This document shows, piece by piece, positions 33,951 to 40,613 of a stretch of 64,000 bases of DNA. How positions within the stretch are numbered: position 1 is the first letter of the stretch; every line of letters begins with the position of its first letter. A program made the translations under genes and the position numbers. The notes beneath the pieces are model-generated. The model was not told the DNA's origin, made no database searches, and saw nothing but the letters and a program-made list of their open reading frames with translations. The DNA comes from Bacteroidota bacterium (GTDB lineage: Bacteria > Bacteroidota > Bacteroidia > UKL13-3), in NCBI GenBank assembly GCA_947464275.1, contig CANHVU010000003.1, positions 62,001 to 126,000 of the forward strand, given 5' to 3'.

Positions 33951-34054
33951 GATGGGCAGGAGTTTCAACCTTAAGAGAGTTGGCCATATTGTAAGATGGG
34001 TACTTTCCATTAGCTGGCCATCAATAAGTTCAAGGAAGATTCCTACGGAATGAC
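33951..34054. repeat. Intergenic repeat element, copy A
   Basis: On the minus strand this reads GTCATTCCGTAGGAATCTTC, 19 bases further GCTAATGGAAAGTACCCATC, and so on. The 15-base core AGCTAATGGAAAGTA is identical in copy B at 45025-45111, and the GTCA(N)ATCTTCCTT-like end is shared at a similar distance (39 against 37 bases). It fills the space between the phosphatase terminator and ccmB. Confidence 0.55.
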
Positions 34055-34075
34055 TAGCAATAATTAACAAAAAAA

Positions 34076-34726
34076 ATGAAAGAAATAAAACAATTGATAA
34101 AAAACCTCTTGCTTATTGAATGGCGCGAGCGCTATGCTCTAAATGGAATTTTATTGTATGTTTTTTCGTCTATTTTTACAGTGTCGCTATCAGTTAAAAT
34201 GCTTAATTTACCTGCATGGAACGCCATTTTTTGGGTGTTGATTTTATTTAGTTCTATCAATGCCATTGCCAAAAGTTTTATAGCCGAATCAAAAGGTAAA
34301 ATGCTTTACTTTCATGGTTTGATTTTGCCAGAACATTTAATTTTAGCAAAATCAATTTACAGTGCCATTTTAAATTTGGTACTAAGTTTTATTGCCCTGT
34401 TGTTTTACAGCACTGTTTTAGGCAACCCAATTCACAGTTTAGGGTTTTATTGTTTGATATTGGTTTTAGCATCCATTGGTTTTGCTTTTACCTTTACTAT
34501 GATTTCGGCCATTGCACAAAAAAGCGGGAATGGTAACCTGCTCATGCCTATTTTAAGTTTCCCTATTATTATCCCATTTTTGCTTTTACTTATCAAATCA
34601 AGTAAAAAAGCCATGGATGGCATAGATGTAAGCCTAATTTATACCGATTTATTCCTTTTAGCTGCCATGAATATTTTGGTGGCTGCGTTGGCTTATGTAT
34701 TGTTTCCTTTTTTATGGAAAGAATAA
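34076..34726 (+). CDS. ccmB: Heme exporter protein CcmB
   Basis: This 216-aa integral membrane protein has six hydrophobic segments and the N-terminal LLLIEWRERYALNGILLYVFSS run typical of CcmB, plus SFPIIIPFLLLLIKSS near the fifth segment. CcmB is the permease of the CcmAB ABC transporter involved in releasing holo-CcmE during cytochrome c maturation. In this lineage it usually lies near ccmC; here no other ccm gene follows. The ABC ATPase at 6800-7414 could be its partner. A seven-heme cytochrome at 40614-42575 would need such maturation. Confidence 0.85.
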   Translation: MKEIKQLIKNLLLIEWRERYALNGILLYVFSSIFTVSLSVKMLNLPAWNAIFWVLILFSSINAIAKSFIAESKGKMLYFHGLILPEHLILAKSIYSAILNLVLSFIALLFYSTVLGNPIHSLGFYCLILVLASIGFAFTFTMISAIAQKSGNGNLLMPILSFPIIIPFLLLLIKSSKKAMDGIDVSLIYTDLFLLAAMNILVAALAYVLFPFLWKE

Positions 34727-34741
34727 CTGCAAAATTCTAAT

Positions 34742-34777
34742 AAAAAAATCCGAAATTTAGAATTTAGGATTTTTTTT
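34742..34777. terminator. Bidirectional terminator
   Basis: AAAAAAATCC and AAATT pair with AATTT and GGATTTTTTTT around a TAG loop. It lies between the convergent ends of ccmB and the PspC gene and has A and T runs on both sides, so it can work in both directions. Confidence 0.75.
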
Positions 34778-34780
34778 ACC

Positions 34781-36556
34781 TTATAAATTATCAGCTTTTC
34801 GCTCTAATTCAGCTTCTTTTTCTTCCAATTTGCGTTCAATTTCTGCCTCTTTTTCTTCAATTTTACGTTCAAGTTCAGCTTCTTTTCTCTCAATTTTACT
34901 CTGTTTGCTATTCGAATTTTTATAAAATTCGACTTCATTTATTTCAAACCAAAATTTTTCTGGATTTTCATTTTTTTCAATCAACCCAAATACTTTTTGA
35001 GCAGTTTCATTAGCATAAAACTTTACATTTTCTTTTAAATAAAACTTAACTTTTACAGTCTGAAATTTAAACTTATAAAGTTTAGGAATAAAATAATGAC
35101 TTGGGAAAATTATTGAATCACCAACTAATTTATAATTCAAAACTATTTGAGCAAGTTTAGCTTTTGTTTTACTAACCATTACACCTTTAAATTGCTTATT
35201 AATGGTATATGTGGATTTGTTTTCCAGCGTGTTATCAATTTCATAATTAATTGGTACAAAAATCCCACTATCGCACAATTGAATTTTAAATTCATTTCTA
35301 CTAAAAAAATCTATTTGTTTTCCTGTGTTCAATTCATTAATTATTATTTTTAATGAATCATTTTGTGGCAAATTTTCATTCTCTATATCAGTAATATCAA
35401 CAGCTTGGAAATAGTTAGCCCCCATATTTACACCAACATAGATTAATAAGCCAATTCCCAAAAAAAACAAAAATACCAATCCAAATCCAGCATATCTAAA
35501 TTGTATATTAGCTTTAAATGCATATTTAGCAATAACTGCTAACAAAAATAAAACTGGTGTAAAAACAATTAAAAGAACTCCGGTAAGTAAAATACTTAAA
35601 TTTTCATCAAATGGAACGGTATTAGATAGAAAATCAAATAAATTAATATTAGTAAAGAAACTGAACATACCTGCAGTAAAAAAGAATGAAACAACTAAAA
35701 TACCTAATAAAAAAATGGCTATTAAAGCAATAATTAATTTAAAAACAGACCTAATGCCATCTAATTGAGCATTGTTTTGTTCAACATAATTTTGATTATT
35801 ATTTAGCTTAGTTTTTTGGAATTGGTTATTGGCTTCAGGAATGGTAATCCAAGCAATGATATAAATTAAAAAAGAAGTTCCCCATAAAAATAATCCTGCA
35901 AAAAATGCCAATCGCACTACCCAAATTTCAATTCCAAAATGTAATGCTAAACCACTGCAAACCCCTCCTATTGCTTTAGTTTCCTTGTTTCTAAAAAGTT
36001 TATGAACATTGTTATTTTCATTTTTAATAATCTTATCAGCATCTTCTCCAGTTGCTTTAGGTATTACAATCCATAAAACAATATAAGCCAAAACACCTGT
36101 TCCAAAAAAGAAGAAAGCGAACACAAATGCAATTCTAATAAAACTAGTATCCACGCTCAAATAATTGGCAATTCCACTACACACACCACCCAAACTTTGG
36201 TTAAATGGATTTCTTCTTAACTTAGGTTTTGATGAATTATCATTGGAAAAATCTGATTGATTAGGTTCTTGATTTGAATAACTTTTTTCAGATTTATGAC
36301 TGTTGGTTAATTCTTCAACGGTTCCAAGTGTTTTTATTACTTCATTGATATGATTTGCTTCAACAATTTCAGTTTGAGTTGCTGCTAATTGTATAGTTAA
36401 CAATTCAGCTATTCTAGCTTCTATATCAAACAAAATATCAGGTTCTGAATTAAAACTATTTTTTAATGCAGAAACATAATTATTCAATAAATGGTAAGCA
36501 TCGTTATTTAATGTAAAGGTTGTTTTGTTTAAATTTATTTTGATAGATTGTATCAT
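34781..36556 (-). CDS. Double PspC-domain membrane protein with 11-residue-repeat tail
   Basis: The 591-aa protein begins with a soluble region (1-110) and has two PspC domains, each with a signature and membrane segment: NQSLGGVCSGIANYLSVDTSF (about 118-180) and ETKAIGGVCSGLALHFGIEIW (about 190-255). Further membrane segments lie at about 275-400, then an extracytoplasmic beta-rich domain. The last 36 residues are three near-identical 11-residue repeats (EKEAELERKxE). PspC proteins sense or react to envelope stress in the inner membrane. The gene lies 10 bases after a PadR regulator, a common pairing in Bacteroidota. Confidence 0.85.
   Translation of the reverse strand: MIQSIKINLNKTTFTLNNDAYHLLNNYVSALKNSFNSEPDILFDIEARIAELLTIQLAATQTEIVEANHINEVIKTLGTVEELTNSHKSEKSYSNQEPNQSDFSNDNSSKPKLRRNPFNQSLGGVCSGIANYLSVDTSFIRIAFVFAFFFFGTGVLAYIVLWIVIPKATGEDADKIIKNENNNVHKLFRNKETKAIGGVCSGLALHFGIEIWVVRLAFFAGLFLWGTSFLIYIIAWITIPEANNQFQKTKLNNNQNYVEQNNAQLDGIRSVFKLIIALIAIFLLGILVVSFFFTAGMFSFFTNINLFDFLSNTVPFDENLSILLTGVLLIVFTPVLFLLAVIAKYAFKANIQFRYAGFGLVFLFFLGIGLLIYVGVNMGANYFQAVDITDIENENLPQNDSLKIIINELNTGKQIDFFSRNEFKIQLCDSGIFVPINYEIDNTLENKSTYTINKQFKGVMVSKTKAKLAQIVLNYKLVGDSIIFPSHYFIPKLYKFKFQTVKVKFYLKENVKFYANETAQKVFGLIEKNENPEKFWFEINEVEFYKNSNSKQSKIERKEAELERKIEEKEAEIERKLEEKEAELERKADNL
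34790..34888 (-). repeat. Three 33-bp tandem repeats encoding 11-residue units
   Basis: Units at 34856-34888, 34823-34855 and 34790-34822 encode RKEAELERKIE, EKEAEIERKLE and EKEAELERKAD. The period of exactly 11 residues with regular Glu/Lys/Arg and Leu/Ile positions is the hendecad type of coiled coil. Confidence 0.75.
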
Positions 36557-36566
36557 AACTGCTCGT

Positions 36567-36893
36567 TTATTTTTTTGTGATTGTATTTACTGAGTTTACT
36601 AAATCAATCCATGATTGATTAATTTCCTTTAAAAACTGTTGCCCATTTTTAGTTAATTGATAGTATTTCCTGGGTGGTCCACTATTACTTTCAAACCAAT
36701 TATAATTTAATAAATCTTCATTTTTCAACCTAGTCAGTAAAGGGTATAATGTCCCTTCTACTACAATTAAATTTGCTTTTTTAAGTTCCAAAATAATATC
36801 GCTAGCGTATGCTTCACCCCTACTTATAATGGTAAGAATACAAAGTTCGAGTATTCCTTTTTTCATTTGTGCTTTACTATTCTCTATATCCAT
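36567..36893 (-). CDS. PadR family transcriptional regulator
   Basis: This 108-aa winged-helix protein has the PadR N-terminal domain: MKKGILELCILTIISRGEAYASDIILELKKA, VVEGTLYPLLTRLKNEDLLNYNWFESNSGPPRKYYQLT. PadR proteins repress neighbouring genes and respond to small molecules. It is the short, single-domain type. It lies immediately upstream of, and is probably cotranscribed with, the PspC gene, and may autoregulate that pair from the roughly 225-base intergenic region ahead of it. Confidence 0.9.
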   Translation of the reverse strand: MDIENSKAQMKKGILELCILTIISRGEAYASDIILELKKANLIVVEGTLYPLLTRLKNEDLLNYNWFESNSGPPRKYYQLTKNGQQFLKEINQSWIDLVNSVNTITKK

Positions 36894-37119
36894 TTGAAAA
36901 AAAATTACACCACAAACATATTATAATTTTAGTACTATGCAATACATAGTATCATTTAGTTTTACCTTTCAAATAAAAAAATCTTAATTAAAATAATTAT
37001 GTTTCAAATAGGGTTAAATGCTTCTTCATTAATTAATATTTTGATTGATGTATTTTAAAAATAATTTTTATGAAGGTTTGATAGAAATTATTATTTTGCC
37101 GAAAATAAAATTACATAAT

Positions 37120-37971
37120 ATGATATTAATTGCAGATAGTGGTTCTACAAAAACCGATTGGGTAATAATTAATAAAGATGGTACTGGCCGCAAGACTTTC
37201 CATACAATTGGGTATAACCCTTATTTTATTGACAGTGAAGCAATTTATTACTCACTGAGTGAAAATTTATTGAAGGATTTAGATGGAACTTCTATTTCTG
37301 AAGTTTATTTTTATGGAGCAGGTTGCTCTACACCTGAAAAAAAAGATATTGTTAGAAAAGCATTAACAAGAAGCTTTCCTTATGTACCAGATATCTTTGT
37401 AGGCCATGATTTATTAGCGTCAGCTCGCGCATTATTAGGTAAAGGAAAAGGTTTCGCAGCCATTTTAGGCACTGGCACCAATTCATGTTTATATGACGGA
37501 TTTGATGTTTTTCATAATATTGATTCTTTAGGCTATTTAATGGGTGATGAAGGAAGCGGAAGTTATATTGGTAAAAAGATATTGCGCGACTTTATGAGAG
37601 GTAATCTTCAGCCTGAATTACAAGCTAGATTTAAAGAGCGCTTTCAAATTGAAGATAATGAACAAATTTTCACTACTTTATACCAAACTCAATTCCCTAA
37701 TAGGTATTTGGCTAGTTTTTGCAAGTTTGCAGATGAATATGTTTCACATCCATACATAAAGAATAAAGTACGTGATGGATTTAGAGATTTCTTTAAAAAT
37801 TTAGTGTCGAAATACCCCAATTATAAAGAATACACTTTTAATTGTGTAGGATCCGTAGGATTTGTATTTAAAGAAATTTTAGAAGAAGTTGCTTTAAGTT
37901 ATGATATGAAAATTGGAAAAGTAATTAAGTCGCCAATGGACGATTTGATACAATTCCATTTAAATGCATAA
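37120..37971 (+). CDS. N-acetylglucosamine kinase-like (BadF/BadG/BcrA/BcrD ATPase family)
   Basis: The ORF track starts at 37045, but the conserved phosphate-1 motif ILIADSGSTKTDW begins right after the ATG at 37120, and a -7-like TTATTTTG lies at 37091-37098; I choose 37120 (283 aa). Further family motifs are FYGAGCSTP, GHDLLASARALLG, the phosphate-2 run AAILGTGTNSCLYDG and LGYLMGDEGSGSYIGKK. Members of this type phosphorylate N-acetylglucosamine recovered from cell wall turnover, using ATP. It is followed by a strong terminator, so it is monocistronic. Confidence 0.85.
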   Translation: MILIADSGSTKTDWVIINKDGTGRKTFHTIGYNPYFIDSEAIYYSLSENLLKDLDGTSISEVYFYGAGCSTPEKKDIVRKALTRSFPYVPDIFVGHDLLASARALLGKGKGFAAILGTGTNSCLYDGFDVFHNIDSLGYLMGDEGSGSYIGKKILRDFMRGNLQPELQARFKERFQIEDNEQIFTTLYQTQFPNRYLASFCKFADEYVSHPYIKNKVRDGFRDFFKNLVSKYPNYKEYTFNCVGSVGFVFKEILEEVALSYDMKIGKVIKSPMDDLIQFHLNA

Positions 37972-37990
37972 CTAATTATTATGTTTTTTT

Positions 37991-38014
37991 AAAGCCGCTT
38001 ATGCGGCTTTTTTT
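37991..38014 (+). terminator. Rho-independent terminator
   Basis: A perfect 8-bp stem AAAGCCGC/GCGGCTTT with loop TTAT and a run of seven T starts 19 bases after the GlcNAc-kinase-like gene. Confidence 0.88.
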
Positions 38015-38205
38015 ATGCCCTTTAGTGTAAGTATTTATTATAATCTACATTTAAAATTTTTAATTTATATCAATATTTACAATTGTTTTATAGTAAAATT
38101 TAGACCAAAAATAGCGATAAAATTTATCCGTAAATATCAAAAAATCAAATAAATATCCATACAAATATAAATACAAAAACTAACTATACAAGAACTCTTT
38201 AAAAC

Positions 38206-38235
38206 ACAAATGTAAACCACGTACTTTACATTTGT
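38206..38235 (+). promoter_or_regulatory. Operator 1 upstream of the XRE gene
   Basis: A perfect inverted repeat ACAAATGTAAA - 8 bases - TTTACATTTGT (11-bp arms). The inner GTAAA-N8-TTTAC is shared with operator 2; the two centres (38220.5 and 38261.5) are 41 bp apart, about four helical turns. Confidence 0.75.
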
Positions 38236-38247
38236 ATTTTACTAAAC

Positions 38248-38275
38248 CATTTGTAAATTCGCAGCTTTACAAATG
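38248..38275 (+). promoter_or_regulatory. Operator 2 upstream of the XRE gene
   Basis: A perfect inverted repeat CATTTGTAAA - 8 bases - TTTACAAATG (10-bp arms), with the same 8-base spacer and inner GTAAA/TTTAC as operator 1. It ends 22 bases before the ATG at 38298, overlapping the expected promoter (TATATCTG at 38281-38288 resembles a -7 box), so binding should block transcription of the gene. Confidence 0.75.
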
Positions 38276-38297
38276 TATTATATATCTGATTGCCAAT

Positions 38298-38756
38298 ATG
38301 GATGAACTTAACAAACGTGTATACGAGGTAATGGAGCGTTTCTGCGGCTCTAAATCAATATTTGCTACTGAATTGGGCGTTGGCTTACCTGTAATTACCC
38401 ATATTTCATCAGGCAGAAATAAGCCTGGAGTGGATATTTTACAAAAAATACTTCACACCTACCCTTCTGTTAATGCTACTTGGCTGATGATTGGAAAAGG
38501 AGAGATGATAAAAACTGTAAAACCATCATTAGATATTGATAATGAAATCAATAATATCAAAAATTTAGCTAACCAGTTGGAGCAATTTAAGGAAAATACG
38601 GCTTCGGTTATTAGTTACCATAAACTATTTATGGATGAATTAAGGCACTTTACCGAACTTGATAGCGTTTTACTAAAAACTCAATTCGGTATGAATGAAA
38701 TTCAGCAAAAAATTGGTGAACAATTATTGAATTTAAAATTGAAAGTTGAAAAATAG
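38298..38756 (+). CDS. XRE/CI-like helix-turn-helix regulator
   Basis: The ORF track start (TTG 38232) lies inside operator 1, so I take the ATG at 38298 (152 aa). Residues 1-70 form a small lambda-repressor-like HTH domain (VYEVMERFCGSKSIFATELGVGLPVITHISSGRNKPGVDILQKILHTYPSVNATWLMIGKGEM spans the helices), of the type seen in Bacteroidota CI-like proteins. From about 80 the chain is a predicted coiled coil (INNIKNLANQLEQFKE), probably for dimerisation. No peptidase domain follows. Twin operators directly upstream point to autorepression. No phage genes are nearby. Its targets outside this locus are unknown. Confidence 0.8.
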   Translation: MDELNKRVYEVMERFCGSKSIFATELGVGLPVITHISSGRNKPGVDILQKILHTYPSVNATWLMIGKGEMIKTVKPSLDIDNEINNIKNLANQLEQFKENTASVISYHKLFMDELRHFTELDSVLLKTQFGMNEIQQKIGEQLLNLKLKVEK

Positions 38757-38959
38757 ATATAATATCATATATTCTTGATAAATATATAATTATAAAAAAT
38801 AATTTTATGTTTTTAGTTAAACTAAAAATTGGATAAATTACTATCTGATTTTCCTTATTAAAAAATCAAGTCTTATATTATTATAAAATTAATATAGTTT
38901 TACTTATCCTCCATCTTTTTATAACCCCTGAGAATGGGCTAAAAAAATCATAAAAACTT
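38757..38959. other. AT-rich intergenic stretch
   Basis: No ORF or clear terminator is seen after the XRE gene; an interrupted AT-rich pairing is possible around 38760-38800 but not convincing. Confidence 0.4.
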
Positions 38960-38991
38960 TTGAGTGAATATAAATGTTAATTGTATGTTTG
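38960..38991 (+). promoter_or_regulatory. Promoter of the NFU gene (TTG-N21-TATGTTTG)
   Basis: TTG at 38960-38962, a 21-base spacer and TATGTTTG at 38984-38991 match the Bacteroidota -33/-7 promoter. Transcription would start near 38998, giving a leader of about 28 bases. The ORF-track start at 38981 overlaps the -7 box, which supports the ATG at 39026 as the true start. Confidence 0.65.
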
Positions 38992-39025
38992 CATATCAAA
39001 CTTAATTAGACTAAATAAAAATAAG

Positions 39026-39601
39026 ATGACTGAAAATACTGAATATTGGAATATATATGCTGAACAAACTCCTAATCCTGAAACGATGAAGTTTGTTTTC
39101 AATAAAATGATTTTACCTGATGAGGCCGAAGATTATCCTACAAAAGAAAAAGCAAATGCCTCTCCTCTAGCTAAAAGTTTATTTGAATTTAGCTTTGTAA
39201 ATGGTGTTTTTGTAATGAATAATTTTGTAACCATTACCCGTGCTCCAGAAACTGAATGGCATGAAATTACTCCAATTGTAAAAGAGTTTTTAAAGGCTTA
39301 CGTAGAGGCTGGTGAACCAATAAGCTACAAATCTGATAAATCAAATATTGAAGGTGCTGATAACATTATTGTTGCTCAAATTTTAGATATTTTAGATACT
39401 TATATAAAACCAGCAGTAGAAAATGATGGCGGCATGATTTCATTTAAATCATTTAACGAGGAAAATGGCTTGGTAACTGTTGAATTGAAAGGTTCTTGCA
39501 GCGGTTGCCCATCTTCGACTGTAACTTTAAAACGTGGCATTGAGGGTTTATTAACCCGCATGGTTCCTCAAGTTAAAGAAGTGGTAGCTGAAAGCCTTTA
39601 A
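39026..39601 (+). CDS. NFU-type iron-sulfur cluster scaffold/carrier (Nfu_N + NifU C-terminal domain)
   Basis: Starting at 39026 (191 aa), residues about 10-100 are the Nfu_N domain (QTPNPETMKFVFNKM, SPLAKSLFEFSFVNGVFV, FVTITRAPETEWHEI). Residues about 115-190 are the NifU C-terminal domain with the cluster-binding CSGC in LKGSCSGCPSSTVTLKRGIEGLL. The protein receives or carries [4Fe-4S] clusters to target enzymes in the cytoplasm. Architecture equals eukaryotic NFU1. It is monocistronic, with its own promoter and a terminator. Targets in the window could include the Nth [4Fe-4S] glycosylase. Confidence 0.9.
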   Translation: MTENTEYWNIYAEQTPNPETMKFVFNKMILPDEAEDYPTKEKANASPLAKSLFEFSFVNGVFVMNNFVTITRAPETEWHEITPIVKEFLKAYVEAGEPISYKSDKSNIEGADNIIVAQILDILDTYIKPAVENDGGMISFKSFNEENGLVTVELKGSCSGCPSSTVTLKRGIEGLLTRMVPQVKEVVAESL

Positions 39602-39627
39602 AAAAAAATATTTTTTTGATTACATAT

Positions 39628-39660
39628 AAAAGCTGATTCATTTTTGAGTTGGCTTTTTTT
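39628..39660 (+). terminator. Terminator after the NFU gene
   Basis: RNA stem AAGCUGAUUC/GAGUUGGCUU with three G-U pairs, a 6-base loop AUUUUU and a following T run, 26 bases after the stop codon. Confidence 0.65.
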
Positions 39661-39679
39661 ATTTAAATAATACAAACAA

Positions 39680-39936
39680 AGACTTCTGTTATTTGAGCAA
39701 TACTTTTACTTTTTCGTTTAAAATTTAACGCCAATTCTTATTATAACTAATTTCTGCCATTTCATGTCTATTTTGTTTTGAATATGAATGCTTAAGTTAA
39801 CTAAATTTGCCTCCTGATTTGGTTTATTATTTACTGATATAATAGCCTTTTCAGATTTAACTATCAATGTTTTTGGCTTGACCTAATTTATTTATAAAAT
39901 CAATGCTTTAAAGCGAAAGCGACATTGTTTTGGGAG
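39680..39936 (-). pseudogene. Decayed copy of a TPR segment of the neighbouring multiheme cytochrome gene
   Basis: The plus-strand DNA CCTCCTGATTTGGTTTATT, further TATAAAATCAATGCTTTAAA and GCGAAAGCGACATTGTTTTG aligns in order and spacing with CCTCCTGCTTTGGATTATT, ATAAAATCAATACTTTGAG and GCGAAAGCGACACTGCTTTT at 40856-40990 inside the cytochrome gene. The match extends left through GCCAATTCTTATTATAACTAA against GCCAACGCTCTGTTATAATTAA. It covers about 250 bases corresponding to the TPR region, in the same orientation. Substitutions and frame breaks prevent any product. It is a remnant of a tandem or nearby duplicate. The outer limits are approximate. Confidence 0.75.
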
Positions 39937-40033
39937 ATGTAAATATTACAAAGGTTCACATAAACTATTTGAAAAATTTACAGATTTTCATTTCAAAATA
40001 TAAAAATAAACTACTCTCTAATTTTGTTATAAA

Positions 40034-40411
40034 TTATGTTTTTGTTTTTCGTGAAAGATTCAGATTGATAACAAATAATATGCACAGTAGGAATATACAA
40101 AGAAAATTATAGTTCGTAGTATCCCAATTAATATTTTTTTCTAACATTGAGATTAATAGTGATCCTCCAGAAACCAAACCTAAAAATGCAATTATAAGGA
40201 AACTAATTAATTTGGTAATCCTGCTAAGCCATTTGCTAGAAAATTTCCAACTTGTTTCATATGCCAACCACATGAGTAAAATTAGTGCGTATAAATTAAG
40301 ATATCCTCCGTCCATGTAACGATATTTTATTCCATAAAGGGATATCGATAATCCATAAATATAAATTATTATGGCTATTACTGTTAAAGTTTTACGTCTG
40401 TCTTCTATCAT
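40034..40411 (-). CDS. Small integral membrane protein
   Basis: This 125-aa protein has four hydrophobic segments: about residues 8-27 (LTVIAIIIYIYGLSISLYG), 37-55 (YLNLYALILLMWLAYETSW), 67-90 (LISFLIIAFLGLVSGGSLL) and 104-119 (FLCIFLLCILFVINLNL). No family is recognised. It lies between the decayed cytochrome copy and the functional one, a region that looks rearranged. It has no close neighbour in an operon. Confidence 0.5.
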   Translation of the reverse strand: MIEDRRKTLTVIAIIIYIYGLSISLYGIKYRYMDGGYLNLYALILLMWLAYETSWKFSSKWLSRITKLISFLIIAFLGLVSGGSLLISMLEKNINWDTTNYNFLCIFLLCILFVINLNLSRKTKT

Positions 40412-40613
40412 TAATTTTCGGTCTTTAAAAATGAAGTATACCTAATTGTTAGATTTTAATATTAATAGTAACTTTTTTATTTAAACTATTAAAGGGATAC
40501 ATTCTTAACTGTGAGACTTGTTTATGGTTGTTGAAATTTCATATCCACTTATTTGTGGTTAAATTCTCTGTTTTTAGATTGTGAGTCTTTGAGATAGAAT
40601 TTGTTATTATAAA

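Noticed and set aside
38298-38756. XRE gene as part of a prophage
   Set aside because: Neighbours are a GlcNAc-kinase-like gene and an NFU gene; no phage structural, integrase or lysis genes are near.
39930-40112. 60-codon plus-strand ORF
   Set aside because: It overlaps the decayed cytochrome copy and the antisense of the 125-aa membrane protein; no own signals.
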